A stretch of 64,000 nt of DNA. Origin: CAVQJU01 sp963729215 (GTDB lineage Bacteria; Acidobacteriota; Vicinamibacteria; Vicinamibacterales; CAVVIG01). Made by a program: the position numbers and the translations under genes. Below, piece by piece: positions 17,817-25,881 of the stretch. The stretch lies in contig CAVSND010000016.1 in the NCBI GenBank assembly GCA_963729215.1, positions 372,001 to 436,000 of the forward strand, written 5' to 3'. Every line of letters starts with the position of its first letter. The stretch's first letter is position 1. The notes below the pieces were generated by a model. It did not search any database, had not been told where the DNA came from, and saw only the letters and a program-made list of their open reading frames with translations.

Positions 17817-18638
17817 GTGGGATCTCTTAAGGGTGCGCGCGTGGCGGTGCTTGAGGCGCGGATGAGCGTCGAGCTGGCGGCCATGGTCACACGATTTGGC
17901 GGGGTTCCCTGCTCGGCCCCGGCCGTCCGCGAGACACCGCTCGAACAGCCCGAAGACATCAGCGGCTTCATTGACGCCTTGTGCGACGGCCGTTTCGCGG
18001 TCGTCGTCCTGATGACCGGCGTCGGCGTGACGGCGCTGCTGCGGGAGGCCGAACGGCTGGGTCGCTACTCGGCCGTGATCGACGCGCTGCGGAAGACGAC
18101 GACGGTGTGTCGTGGTCCGAAACCCGTCGCGGTGCTGCGCCGCCACGACGTGCCTGTCGGCATCACGGCTGCCGAACCTCACACGACGACCGAGCTGCTG
18201 CAGGCGCTCGCGTCCATCGACGTTGCCGGCAAAACCATCGGATTTCTACATTACGGTGAGCGGAACGAGACGGCCGCCGACGGCTTGCGGGCTCGTGGGG
18301 CGACGGTCGAGGAAGTCTGTCTCTACGAATGGCGCCTGCCCGAGGATCTCGCGCCACTCGAGCGCCTCGTGGACGAGATTGTCGAGGGCCGGATCGATGC
18401 GCTCGTCGTCACCAGTCAGGTTCAGTGCCGGCACCTGTTTGAAGTCGCCGGCCGGCTCGGCAAGCGTCAAGCGCTGACCGACGCGCTCAACGCCAGGGTT
18501 GTGGTCGCGGCCGTTGGCCCGGTGTGCGCGTCCGCGCTCCGAGCCGTCGGCGTCATTCCCCACGTGCAACCCGCCCACCCCAAGATGGGTGCCATGATGA
18601 TCGCGCTCGCGGACTACTACGAGCTCACAGGACGCTGA
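17817..18638 (+). CDS. hemD: Uroporphyrinogen-III synthase-like protein (HemD family)
   Basis: A 273-aa protein with the two-domain HemD layout. The N-terminal lobe has GARVAVLEARMSVELAAMV, VVLMTGVGVTALLREAER and TVCRGPKPVAVLRR. The C-terminal lobe has GKTIGFLHYGERNE, a hinge EVCLYEWRLPED and VVTSQVQCRHLFEVAGRLG. HemD closes hydroxymethylbilane to uroporphyrinogen III on the way to siroheme and heme. Such free-standing HemD proteins are often linked to nitrate/nitrite assimilation genes, where siroheme is needed. Here it sits between gltB and glnB. The start is the GTG at 17817 (GSLKGARVAVLEAR); no strong ribosome site is visible. Confidence 0.85.
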   Translation: MGSLKGARVAVLEARMSVELAAMVTRFGGVPCSAPAVRETPLEQPEDISGFIDALCDGRFAVVVLMTGVGVTALLREAERLGRYSAVIDALRKTTTVCRGPKPVAVLRRHDVPVGITAAEPHTTTELLQALASIDVAGKTIGFLHYGERNETAADGLRARGATVEEVCLYEWRLPEDLAPLERLVDEIVEGRIDALVVTSQVQCRHLFEVAGRLGKRQALTDALNARVVVAAVGPVCASALRAVGVIPHVQPAHPKMGAMMIALADYYELTGR

Positions 18639-18664
18639 GAGCTTCCGGAAAAACTCCGCGCGCC

Positions 18665-18997
18665 CTAGAGCGCGTCGCGTTCGCCGGTGCGGATACGGTA
18701 GGTCTGCTCGACCGGCAGGACGAACACCCGGCCGTCGCCGATTTCACCGGTGCGCGCCGCCTGCACGATCGCCTTGATCGCATCGTCGGCCGCCGAGTCC
18801 GCCACGACCACCTCGACCTGCATTTTCGGCAGCAGGCTGACGTTGTATTCCTTGCCGCGGTAGATGGCCGTGTGGCCCTTCTGCTTGCCGTGGCCACGGA
18901 CTTCGGTCACGGTCATGCCCGAGATTCCGAGTTTTTCGAGCGCGTCCTTAACTTCGTCCACTTTGTTCGGGCGGACGATGCTTTTAATAAGCTTCAT
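18665..18997 (-). CDS. glnB: Nitrogen regulatory protein PII
   Basis: Trimeric signal protein that reads 2-oxoglutarate and ATP/ADP and controls Amt, glutamine synthetase and NtrB. The 110-aa product starts MKLIKSIVRPNKVDEVKDAL. The T-loop carries the uridylylation site Tyr51 in RGKEYNVSLLPK. TEVRGHGKQKGH (31-42) and TGEIGDGRVFVLPVEQ are PII signatures. A GGAGG site lies before the ATG at 18995-18997. It overlaps the end of glnD by 14 bp, so its modifying enzyme and PII are cotranscribed. The sequence alone does not separate GlnB from GlnK; the close amt operon would fit GlnK. Confidence 0.97.
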   Translation of the reverse strand: MKLIKSIVRPNKVDEVKDALEKLGISGMTVTEVRGHGKQKGHTAIYRGKEYNVSLLPKMQVEVVVADSAADDAIKAIVQAARTGEIGDGRVFVLPVEQTYRIRTGERDAL

Positions 18998-21536
18998 GAT
19001 CTCCCTCCAGCATGCGTTGCAGGTTCGCCGACAGCTCGAGCGTGTCCCCATCGGACAGCTTGGCCCCTGCCTTGGTAATGTGAAACACGTCGATGGCCCG
19101 GTGACCCTCCGTCGCAATCAACACGAGGTCGATTTCACAGCCGTTCTGAGAGATGACGCGGCTGATCCGGTAGAGCAACCCGAGCGCGTCGTCGGCGATG
19201 ATGTCGAGAATCGTATACCGTCTGGACGCCTGATTGTCACAATGTACGACGGGCTTGACCCTGAGCGCCCTTCGATGGAAAAGGCTCTCCTCACGTCCCC
19301 TCAGCCGGGCGTGCACGCTGGCACGTCCGGACACGACCTCCTCCAGCACCTGGAATATCTGGTCGCGGGCCTTGGCGTTGAGCGCGAGAAACCGCTCCTG
19401 GTCCGTGAACTGGAACACGTCCAGCACCAGCCCGTTGGGGTTGGTCATCGCGTGCCCGCGCAGGATGTCCATGCCGAACGACGACAGGACCCCTGAAATG
19501 TTCGAAAACAGGAACGGCTTGTCGAGGGTGACGACCGTGAGCTCCCAGGACGAGCCTTTTTCTTCGAGCCACAGGTGCACTTCGTCCGGGTTGATGTTGT
19601 GCGCCAGCCGGACGTGACGGTAGATGGCGTCCCGATCGAAGAGCTGCAGGTACCGGCGCGGAAGGCCGGCCAGGAAGTGCGCGATGTCGTTTTCCGAGAG
19701 GTCAGAAGGCCGGTTCGCGAGCAGGTCGGTGTTGGCCGCCAGGTTCGGCTCGATCAGCTCGTCGCCGTAGCCGAGCGTCAGGTGATTGTAGGTGTCCACG
19801 AACAGACGCCAGAGCAACTCGGCCCGCCATGGAGTGAGCGTCTCCAGACTGACGGCTTCCACGTCGGCCAGCGTCATCAGGCAGAGCATCCGCAACCGCT
19901 CTTCGACGCCGACGAGAGCCGCGAACGTCCGGACGATTTCTGGATCTTCGGTGTCCCGGCGGAAGGCGACCTGGGACATCGCGAGGTGATTGGCGATCAG
20001 GAACTCGACGGCGGCGCGCGCCTCAGGCGCCAGACCAAGCCGATCGAACATCTCGCGCGCCATGCGCACGCTTTCGGACGCGTGGTCCTCGTCGCGCCAC
20101 TTGCCGACGTCGTGCAGCAGCAGCGCGAGCACGAGGAGCTCGGGCGCCTGGAGATCCTGGAGCAGCGACGAGAACCGCTCGCGATCCGGCGACGAGCGCG
20201 TGGCCAGCCGCTCGAGGTTCTTGATGGTGAGGAGCGTGTGCTCGTCGACCGTGTACTTGTGGAAGAAGTCGCGCACGACGCGATAGGTGATCGCCTGGAA
20301 CGGTGGGAACATCCGCCCCAGGACGCCGCAGTCGTGCATTTCCGACAGGCGCGCATACAGACCGGCGCCTGGCCTGAGGAAACGCATGAGCGCGGAGACA
20401 TGCGCGGGCGTCGGGAAGAAATCCTCGACGCGAAACCGCTCGGCGTGCTGCCGCATGATCGCCAGCGCCGGATCCGACACCCCGCACTTGCCGTCGATCG
20501 CCGCCTGGAAGGCCGCGAGCCACGTCGCCGGCTGGACAGCAGCCTGGCGGGCGTCGATGAAGCAGACGCCGTCTGGTGTCTGCCCGAGATTGGGACCGAC
20601 TGGCGTCGGGGCCGCCTTGCGGATCCAGCCGAGCGTGCGCATGACAATGCGCGCGTGGCGGAAGTAGTCGCTCATCAGCCGCTCGACGCGCTGCTGGGGA
20701 AACGCGCCCGGATACCCGAGGATCTCGGCGGCCTTTTCCTGCAGGGGGTGGCTCAGCGTATTCGAGTTGCGCTTGGTTTCGAGGTGCAGGATCGACCGGA
20801 CCCGCAGGAGAAAATCCTCCGCCTCGTCCAGGCGCGCGAGATCTTCCGGCCCCCGCCGGAGCAGCGACGGATCCGTGAGCGCCGCAATCCACCGCATGGC
20901 CGTGAGGTCGCGCAGCGCGCCGGGCGCTTCCTTGACGTCGGGTTCGAGCTGGTAGAGCGTCGAGTTGAAGAGCGCGTACCGGTCGTCGATCAGAGTATTC
21001 AGCGCGCCGACAACGTGCGCGTGCGTGCCGGCGTGGTGGAAGGCCGCCTCGAAGCGGCGGTAGAGCGCCAGATCCCCGGCGACCGGCCTGGCATCGACCA
21101 GCGCCATGAGAAATTCGGGGTTGTCCACTTCCAGGCGCGCCAATTCATCGATCTCACGGACCTGGTGGCCGACAACCAGGCCCAGATCCCACAGCGGATG
21201 CAGAATCGCGCGAAGGAGTCCCTCCTCGGGCTGACCCAGGCGGCCGCCGAAGAGCACGAGGAGATCGATGTCCGAGTGGAGGCAGAGCTGTTTCCGGCCG
21301 TACCCGCCGATGGCCACAACTGCGACCGGCTGTTCGATTCGGGCCGCGGCGGCCAGCAACTGGCGGAGCAGGGCGTCGAACCGCTCCGAGTAGCGGGCGA
21401 GGGCCGCGCGTCCGCCATGGCCCAGCACGATGTCGTCGCACAGCTCGCGCCGCGCCTCGTCCAGCAGCTGGGCGGGGAGGCTCGCCGGGGTCGTCGTATT
21501 GCGCTTGTCGACTGAGCCGGTGTCCACGTCCGACAT
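18984..21536 (-). CDS. glnD: [Protein-PII] uridylyltransferase / uridylyl-removing enzyme
   Basis: Adds UMP to PII at low glutamine and removes it at high glutamine. The 850-aa product has the nucleotidyltransferase motif GGYGRKQLCLHSDIDLLV near the N-terminus, then the GlnD helical domain. The HD phosphohydrolase domain has LLHDVGKWRDEDHASES. Two C-terminal ACT domains sense glutamine (WELTVVTLDKPFLFSNISGV and YTILDIIADDALGLLYRISR). ATG at 21536 (MSDVDTGS) is preferred; upstream GTG-like starts are open. glnB follows with a 14-bp overlap. It lies downstream of the porin on the same strand, separated by a hairpin at 21563-21598. Confidence 0.96.
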   Translation of the reverse strand: MSDVDTGSVDKRNTTTPASLPAQLLDEARRELCDDIVLGHGGRAALARYSERFDALLRQLLAAAARIEQPVAVVAIGGYGRKQLCLHSDIDLLVLFGGRLGQPEEGLLRAILHPLWDLGLVVGHQVREIDELARLEVDNPEFLMALVDARPVAGDLALYRRFEAAFHHAGTHAHVVGALNTLIDDRYALFNSTLYQLEPDVKEAPGALRDLTAMRWIAALTDPSLLRRGPEDLARLDEAEDFLLRVRSILHLETKRNSNTLSHPLQEKAAEILGYPGAFPQQRVERLMSDYFRHARIVMRTLGWIRKAAPTPVGPNLGQTPDGVCFIDARQAAVQPATWLAAFQAAIDGKCGVSDPALAIMRQHAERFRVEDFFPTPAHVSALMRFLRPGAGLYARLSEMHDCGVLGRMFPPFQAITYRVVRDFFHKYTVDEHTLLTIKNLERLATRSSPDRERFSSLLQDLQAPELLVLALLLHDVGKWRDEDHASESVRMAREMFDRLGLAPEARAAVEFLIANHLAMSQVAFRRDTEDPEIVRTFAALVGVEERLRMLCLMTLADVEAVSLETLTPWRAELLWRLFVDTYNHLTLGYGDELIEPNLAANTDLLANRPSDLSENDIAHFLAGLPRRYLQLFDRDAIYRHVRLAHNINPDEVHLWLEEKGSSWELTVVTLDKPFLFSNISGVLSSFGMDILRGHAMTNPNGLVLDVFQFTDQERFLALNAKARDQIFQVLEEVVSGRASVHARLRGREESLFHRRALRVKPVVHCDNQASRRYTILDIIADDALGLLYRISRVISQNGCEIDLVLIATEGHRAIDVFHITKAGAKLSDGDTLELSANLQRMLEGDHEAY

Positions 21537-21562
21537 GGGTGGGGCGCTACCTCCGATAGAGG

Positions 21563-21598
21563 GCAACCCGGTGCCCCTCATAACTTACACCGGGTTGC
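21563..21598 (-). terminator. Hairpin between porin and glnD, possible terminator or attenuator
   Basis: GCAACCCGGTG pairs perfectly with CACCGGGTTGC (11 bp) across a 14-base loop. It lies 25 bp after the porin stop and about 27 bp before the glnD ATG. There is no T-run after it on the minus strand, so it is either a weak terminator or a structure that damps read-through from porin into glnD. Confidence 0.5.
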
Positions 21599-21623
21599 GC
21601 CCCTGCCCCATCTCGGCGTGCCG

Positions 21624-22764
21624 TCAGGACTTGGAACTGAACGAGTAGAGCAATCCGAACGAAATCGAGTGCTGGCTGGATTTCAGCGCCCCGGTGTCGC
21701 TCGTGAAGACGTTCTGGTCGGAGAAGTCGCCGCGATATTCAATCCGCCACAGGAAGTTGTCGGCGCCCTTGAGCTCCAGCGTGGTCGTGAACTCCTTCAA
21801 GTTCTGCTTGACGCCGGTCATGAACTGGTCGCCGTCGCTGTACGTACTCCTAGCGCGGCGTGACCGAGGCCTTCTTGCCCGAGAATTTCGCGTAGAGCGC
21901 CACGCCCGACCAGCCTGCGCCGCCGTCTGAACCGAAATCGAAATTGCCCATCAGAGCGAACTTCGGGCTCGCCGTGTAAGTGAGTACGGTGTCCGACAAA
22001 TTTCGCGTCGTCGCGTTGTCGGCTGTTTCGGGGCCCACGATGTAGTTCTCGATGATGGAGAACTCGCCGCTCGGTTTGAGCGTGGCCGACGCCATGAACG
22101 TCTTGCCGGAGTTGTTTTCCTGGACGTTGTTCCACCCGTTGACGAGTCCGACCATGAACGAGACCTTGTCGTTGGCCGCGTAGTTCATGCGCAACCCCGC
22201 GTGATAGTACGGGATTGCGAGCGCGAACAAGAGCGAGCGGCTGTAGTTCCAGTTGTCCTTCGCCTCGATGACCTCCGCGCCGGCGTTGGTGACGAACTTG
22301 CCGAAGTCGAACTGGGCCTTGCCCGCGAGGAAGCTGCCGTACGCTTCCTCGACGTTCACGAGCGGTCCGCCGGGCTCGGCGAAGGCGATCAGGTTCGAGG
22401 CGGCCGGCCCGTAGTTCAGGCGCACCTTGTACCCGACGGGCGAATCGGACGCCGGCGTCTTGGCCACCCAGATTTCCGCCATGTTGAGCGTGAAGGCGTT
22501 GTGCTTGGTGTCGAAGTTCCTATAGAGGCCGTCGCTTTTCGTGGAGAAGTAATCGTAGTAGCCGTCGACCAGGCCTCCGATTTCCGTACCCTTAAAGAAG
22601 TTCAGCGTGACCTTGTCCGGGTCGGGCGGCGGCGGAGTTGCGTCGGCGGGCTTTGCCGGGTCCTGGGCGGCCGCCTGACTCGCCGTGCCAGCGACGAAGA
22701 CACATGCCGCCAGACCGAGGGCGACTCTTCGAAGCCACGTGCGCTGATGAATACCGATGATCAT
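21624..22764 (-). CDS. OmpL-like beta-barrel porin, interrupted by a stop and a frameshift
   Basis: Secreted outer-membrane protein of the putative beta-barrel porin-2 (OmpL-like) type. It has a signal peptide (hydrophobic VALGLAACVFVAG, cleavage after SQAAA), a Pro-rich linker, then alternating strands such as GLVDGYYDYFSTK, VGYKVRLNYGPAAS and FMASATLKPSGEF. The main frame ends at TAG near 21850 after VTPR. The missing last strands continue in another frame (SDGDQFMTGVKQNLKEFTTT, FLWRIEYRGDFSDQ, FGLLYSFSSKS) to 21624. One changed base (TAC to TAG) plus one extra G would restore TPRYEYYSDGDQ. It begins at ATG 22764 after GGAGG. Such porins often sit beside amt and PII genes, as here. Confidence 0.82.
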
Positions 22765-22849
22765 TGCCACTCACCTCCGTGCAGCCGCGCGTCGATCGGC
22801 CGCGGGTGCGGGAAAAAACGGACGACGGATCCGTGTAGGGCGATGACAA

Positions 22850-22865
22850 AGCAAGATGGACGCCA
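22850..22865 (-). promoter_or_regulatory. Sigma-54-type -24/-12 promoter for the porin (and perhaps glnD-glnB)
   Basis: On the minus strand TGGCGTCCATCTTGCT has GG and GC 12 bp apart, the exact sigma-54 spacing, with TGGC and TTGCT conserved. Predicted start of transcription is about 22839, giving a leader of about 75 bases before the porin ATG. The nitrogen-regulation context supports the call. Confidence 0.65.
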
Positions 22866-22961
22866 CGCGTCGCCGCCAACAACAATTCGCAATCGCGCGA
22901 AAAACGCTCGTGAATCGCCGCGCGCTCGAATCGGCCACCGGCGCCTCCTTCGCGCCTGACG

Positions 22962-22972
22962 ACATTTATGTT
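22962..22972. promoter_or_regulatory. Palindromic activator-site candidate, copy 1
   Basis: ACATTTATGTT (ACAT-TT-ATGT core), within GACATTTATGTTGTA. It lies about 125 bp upstream of the predicted porin start and about 250 bp upstream of the predicted amt-operon start, a range suited to a sigma-54 enhancer-binding protein. Confidence 0.55.
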
Positions 22973-23056
22973 GTATTTGAGTCCATTCGGGACGCAAATG
23001 TCAGATCTTGTTCCGGCGCCCCGAACGGCCCAGTCCGGCTCCTGACCACAAAAGAA

Positions 23057-23067
23057 ACATTTATGTT
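23057..23067. promoter_or_regulatory. Palindromic activator-site candidate, copy 2
   Basis: A second exact ACATTTATGTT, within AACATTTATGTTACA, 95 bp from copy 1 (about nine helical turns) and about 155 bp upstream of the predicted amt-operon start. It does not match the enteric NtrC consensus, so the regulator may differ. Confidence 0.55.
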
Positions 23068-23191
23068 ACAAGTCGTAGATTTGGCGACAGAAACGTTGTA
23101 GTAGTGGGCAGCGCTCCTACTTTGGTGAATGGCCCTCGCGCCGAACTCCCTAAAAAGACCCGCAAATTCGCGTCTGCCGTTTCGCAGGTTT

Positions 23192-23207
23192 TGGCTTCGC
23201 CCTTGCA
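23192..23207 (+). promoter_or_regulatory. Sigma-54-type -24/-12 promoter for the amt operon
   Basis: TGGCTTCGCCCTTGCA keeps the GG/GC pair 12 bp apart and the full TTGCA. Mismatches to the consensus are confined to the ACG after TGGC. Predicted transcription start is near 23218, about 110 bases before the first gene of the operon. Confidence 0.68.
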
Positions 23208-23327
23208 GAATCGCGCACGTCTGAGGGCACGGGCTGTGTTCCGTCTCGCGTGCCCAGTACCAGACGTTCTTACAGCCGTACAGATCGCGCCCGTTCGGCG
23301 GCGAACCGGGACGCGAAGGAGGGCAGG

Positions 23328-23510
23328 ATGGGGTTCGTCGGACTCATTGTCACGTTCGTAGGTTTTCTGATCGCGGCCGGCAGCGTCGGCATCATGTCGA
23401 GCACGGGGGGCCGTCTGGTCCTGGTGCTCGTCGGCATCGCCGTCAGCCTGTTCGGCATTCTCGGCCTCATCAACCCGAGTTACCAGAAGAACGCTGTCTG
23501 GAAGAAGTAA
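23328..23510 (+). CDS. Small two-helix membrane protein, first gene of the amt operon
   Basis: A 60-aa protein starting MGFVGLIVTFVGFLIAAG. A strong GGAGG site lies 5 bp before the ATG. Two hydrophobic segments (about residues 3-20 and 30-50), joined by SSTGGR, form a likely hairpin. A short basic tail (YQKNAVWKK) follows. I do not recognise the family. It is the first gene after the sigma-54-type promoter and ends 36 bp before the amt start, so it is probably co-expressed with the ammonium channel and might be an accessory subunit. That role is inference from position only. Confidence 0.75.
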   Translation: MGFVGLIVTFVGFLIAAGSVGIMSSTGGRLVLVLVGIAVSLFGILGLINPSYQKNAVWKK

Positions 23511-23531
23511 CGACATGGAAGTAACGACATG
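23504..23531 (+). repeat. 14-bp tandem duplication between the small membrane gene and amt
   Basis: GAAGTAACGACATG occurs twice in direct tandem. The first copy carries the stop codon of the small gene (TAA). Each copy supplies an ATG upstream of the chosen amt start. A recent slippage duplication is the simplest reading. Confidence 0.7.
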
Positions 23532-23546
23532 GAGAGGATGCGAATC

Positions 23547-25211
23547 ATGAAGAAGGTGTTGCTCGCCTTTTCGATCACATGGTGCCTGGCCCTTGCGGGG
23601 ATTGCCTACGCGCAGGCGCCTGCGGCCGCGCCGCCCGCGCCCGCTCCGGCGGCGGCACCCGCTCCGGCGCCGACCCCAATCACGGACGCCGATGTCAAAG
23701 ACACCCCGACGCCAAAGCCGGAAGAGAAGGCTGCCGGAGATCCGGCCGGAACGGTTACCGGCACGGCCGCTGATATTCCTGTCGGCGACATGAAGAAGGG
23801 CTTGACGATTCAGGACGTCGTCAGCGCCGTCGGCCAGAACCTGATCGCCACCAACTTCGTGTGGACGCTGGTCACCGGCTTCCTCGTCATGTTCATGCAG
23901 GCCGGCTTCGCCATCGTCGAGACGGGCCTCGCGCGGGCGAAGAATTCAAACCACACCATGATGATGAACTTCATGGTCTACGGCGTGGGCATGCTCGCCT
24001 ACTGGTTGATAGGCTTTGCCATCCAGGAAGGCGGCGTCGGCGCGGTCGCGAACCTCGGTGGTACCGCCCCGCTCAACGGCGAGTTTGCGATACATGTATT
24101 TGGTAAGGACTGGGGCCTCTTCGGCACCAAGGGGATCATGCTGGGCGGCGCCACCTATGACGTCGGCGTCATGGTGATGTTCCTCTTCCAGATGGTCTTC
24201 ATGGACACCGCGCTCACCATCGTGACCGGCACGGCGGCCGAGCGCTGGAAGTACTCGGCGTTCATCATCTCGTCGTTCATCATGGGCGCCTTCACCTACC
24301 CCTCTTCGCCAACTGGGCGTGGGGCGGCGGCTGGCTCGCGACGCTCGGCAGCGGCTACGGCCTCGGCCATGGCTACGCGGATTTCGCCGGTTCCGGCGTC
24401 GTCCACTCCGTTGGCGGCGATCACAGCGCTGGCGATGGCCATCATCATCGGGCCACGTATCGGGAAGTTCCGCCGCGACGGCACGCCCAACGCCATTCCG
24501 GGGCACGACATCGTGATCGTGCTGCTTGGCTGCTTCATCCTGGCGTTCGGGTGGTTCGGGTTCAACCCGGGTTCGACCCTCGGCGCGGCGGCCAACGGCA
24601 ATCTCCGCATCAGCTCGGTCGCCGTCAACACGATGCTCGCCGGCATGGCCGGATCGTTCGCGGCGATGTACTACATGTGGATCCGGTACGGCAAACCCGA
24701 CGCATCGATGACCGGCAACGGCCTGCTCGCCGGCCTGGTGGCCATCACCGCGCCCAGCGGTTTCGTCAATCCGATGGGATCCGTGATCATCGGCCTCATC
24801 GCCGGCGTGCTGTGCGCGCTGTCCGTTGAATTCGTCGAGCGCAAGCTGAAGCTGGACGATGTGGTCGGTGCGATCTCGGTGCATGGAACGAACGGCATCT
24901 GGGGCGTGATATCGGTCGGTCTGTTCGCCGACGGTAAGAGCAACTTCGGCGGTGCCTGGAACGGCGTGCCTGGTTCGGTGACCGGCTTGTTCTACGGCGA
25001 CGCAGGACAGCTCGTCGCGCAGCTCATCGGTGTCGCGACCCTGATCGGCTTCGTCTTCTCATTCAGCTTCTTCCTGAACATGATCCTTGAAATGGTCTGG
25101 GGTCATCGCGTGTCGGCGAAAATCGAGCTCGAAGGCCTCGACATGCCCGAAATGGGCGCGCTGGGCTATCCGGAGTTCGCCCTGAAGCCCGAACCGGTCC
25201 TGGCGGATTGA
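23547..25211 (+). CDS. amt: Ammonium transporter with signal peptide; two compensating frameshifts
   Basis: Amt/Rh-family ammonium channel. The start MKKVLLAFSITWCLALAG is a cleavable signal peptide (cleavage after AYA), followed by an Ala/Pro-rich linker to about residue 60, then the Amt core. Core motifs are FLVMFMQAGFAIVETGLAR, KNSNHTMMMNFMVYGVGML and, near the C-terminus, SVHGTNGIWGVISVGLFADG. Between about 24300 and 24420 the frame reads nonsense (SSPTGRGAAAGS). The neighbouring frame reads LFANWAWGGGWLATLGSGYG and ADFAGSGVVHSVGG, the true Amt helices. One base missing near 24300 and one extra near 24420 explain it. GAGAGG precedes ATG 23547; an ATG at 23529 is also open. PII is encoded nearby. 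Confidence 0.95.
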   Translation: MKKVLLAFSITWCLALAGIAYAQAPAAAPPAPAPAAAPAPAPTPITDADVKDTPTPKPEEKAAGDPAGTVTGTAADIPVGDMKKGLTIQDVVSAVGQNLIATNFVWTLVTGFLVMFMQAGFAIVETGLARAKNSNHTMMMNFMVYGVGMLAYWLIGFAIQEGGVGAVANLGGTAPLNGEFAIHVFGKDWGLFGTKGIMLGGATYDVGVMVMFLFQMVFMDTALTIVTGTAAERWKYSAFIISSFIMGAFTYPSSPTGRGAAAGSRRSAAATASAMATRISPVPASSTPLAAITALAMAIIIGPRIGKFRRDGTPNAIPGHDIVIVLLGCFILAFGWFGFNPGSTLGAAANGNLRISSVAVNTMLAGMAGSFAAMYYMWIRYGKPDASMTGNGLLAGLVAITAPSGFVNPMGSVIIGLIAGVLCALSVEFVERKLKLDDVVGAISVHGTNGIWGVISVGLFADGKSNFGGAWNGVPGSVTGLFYGDAGQLVAQLIGVATLIGFVFSFSFFLNMILEMVWGHRVSAKIELEGLDMPEMGALGYPEFALKPEPVLAD

Positions 25212-25222
25212 GGGACGCTGTC

Positions 25223-25747
25223 ATGTCCAACGCGCTCGTTGTGACGACGACGAACACACCGGTAGCGCCGCAGGGTCCTGCGGCGCTGCCCCCGGTTCCG
25301 TGGCGGGACGTCTACGACGTCTCGTCCGCGGATCTCGCGGTCTACATCCGGCAGCTGGAGCAGGCGTGCCTGGATAACCCGCGGTCCGCCGACCTGCGCA
25401 CGTGCCTCGGCATGGCGCACGCGGTGAACCTCGACGTCTACAAATCGATGGACGCGCTCGAAGACGCGCGAGCGGTCGATCCGGAAAACTTCTGGGCGCA
25501 GCTGAAATACGGCGAACTGCATTACAGGCTGCGCGCGCTCAATAGAGCCGAGGAGGAAACGCGCCGGGCCACCGAGCTTGCCGCTAATCCGCTCCAGCTG
25601 GCGGTGGCCCGCCGGCAGATGAAGGAGATTCGAGCGCTCCAGCACACGGCTGTGCGCAACGTCCACTGGACGAAGCCGTTGACCGTGCCGACCCTGGTGC
25701 TTTCCGCGATGATCGCGGCGGTGTTCGTGATTATGATGTGGAAATGA
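25223..25747 (+). CDS. Tail-anchored TPR-like protein in the amt operon
   Basis: A 174-aa protein, ATG at 25223, 11 bp after the amt stop, with a GAGGG site. Residues 1-30 are Ala/Pro-rich. Residues 35-140 are helical with TPR-like pairs: AVYIRQLEQACLDNPRSADL, YKSMDALEDARAVDPENFWA and NRAEEETRRATELAANPLQL. A C-terminal membrane helix (VPTLVLSAMIAAVFVIMMW) ends the protein, which fits a tail anchor with the TPR part in the cytoplasm. Its stop overlaps the next ATG (ATGA). A scaffold role for the channel or permease is inferred from position. Confidence 0.75.
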   Translation: MSNALVVTTTNTPVAPQGPAALPPVPWRDVYDVSSADLAVYIRQLEQACLDNPRSADLRTCLGMAHAVNLDVYKSMDALEDARAVDPENFWAQLKYGELHYRLRALNRAEEETRRATELAANPLQLAVARRQMKEIRALQHTAVRNVHWTKPLTVPTLVLSAMIAAVFVIMMWK

Positions 25748-25881
25748 AATGGAAGTTCTTTCTGGGGTCCTCCATTCTCGTCGCCGGCCTGCTGATCAAG
25801 TTCGGCGCGCCGCTGGTTCCGGTGGCCATCGGGATCGCCGGCGCGGCGTTCATCACCTGGAAAAAGCTGCAGAGTGAATAA
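25744..25881 (+). CDS. 45-aa single-helix membrane peptide
   Basis: A very small gene, ATGA-coupled to the TPR gene and overlapping the next GTG by 8 bp. The product starts MKWKFFLGSSILVAGLLIKF, has one or two hydrophobic stretches (GAPLVPVAIGIAGAAFITW) and ends KKLQSE. Tight coupling on both sides and an uninterrupted hydrophobic frame support it as a real gene. No family is recognised. Confidence 0.65.
   Translation: MKWKFFLGSSILVAGLLIKFGAPLVPVAIGIAGAAFITWKKLQSE

Larger units (their letters stand above)
22866..23191. other. Regulatory gap between porin and amt operon, no gene seen
   Basis: This stretch between the two sigma-54-type elements has lower GC than its neighbours and no convincing coding frame. 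It holds the two ACATTTATGTT palindromes. The short open frames crossing it lack ribosome sites and recognisable sequence. Confidence 0.6.
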
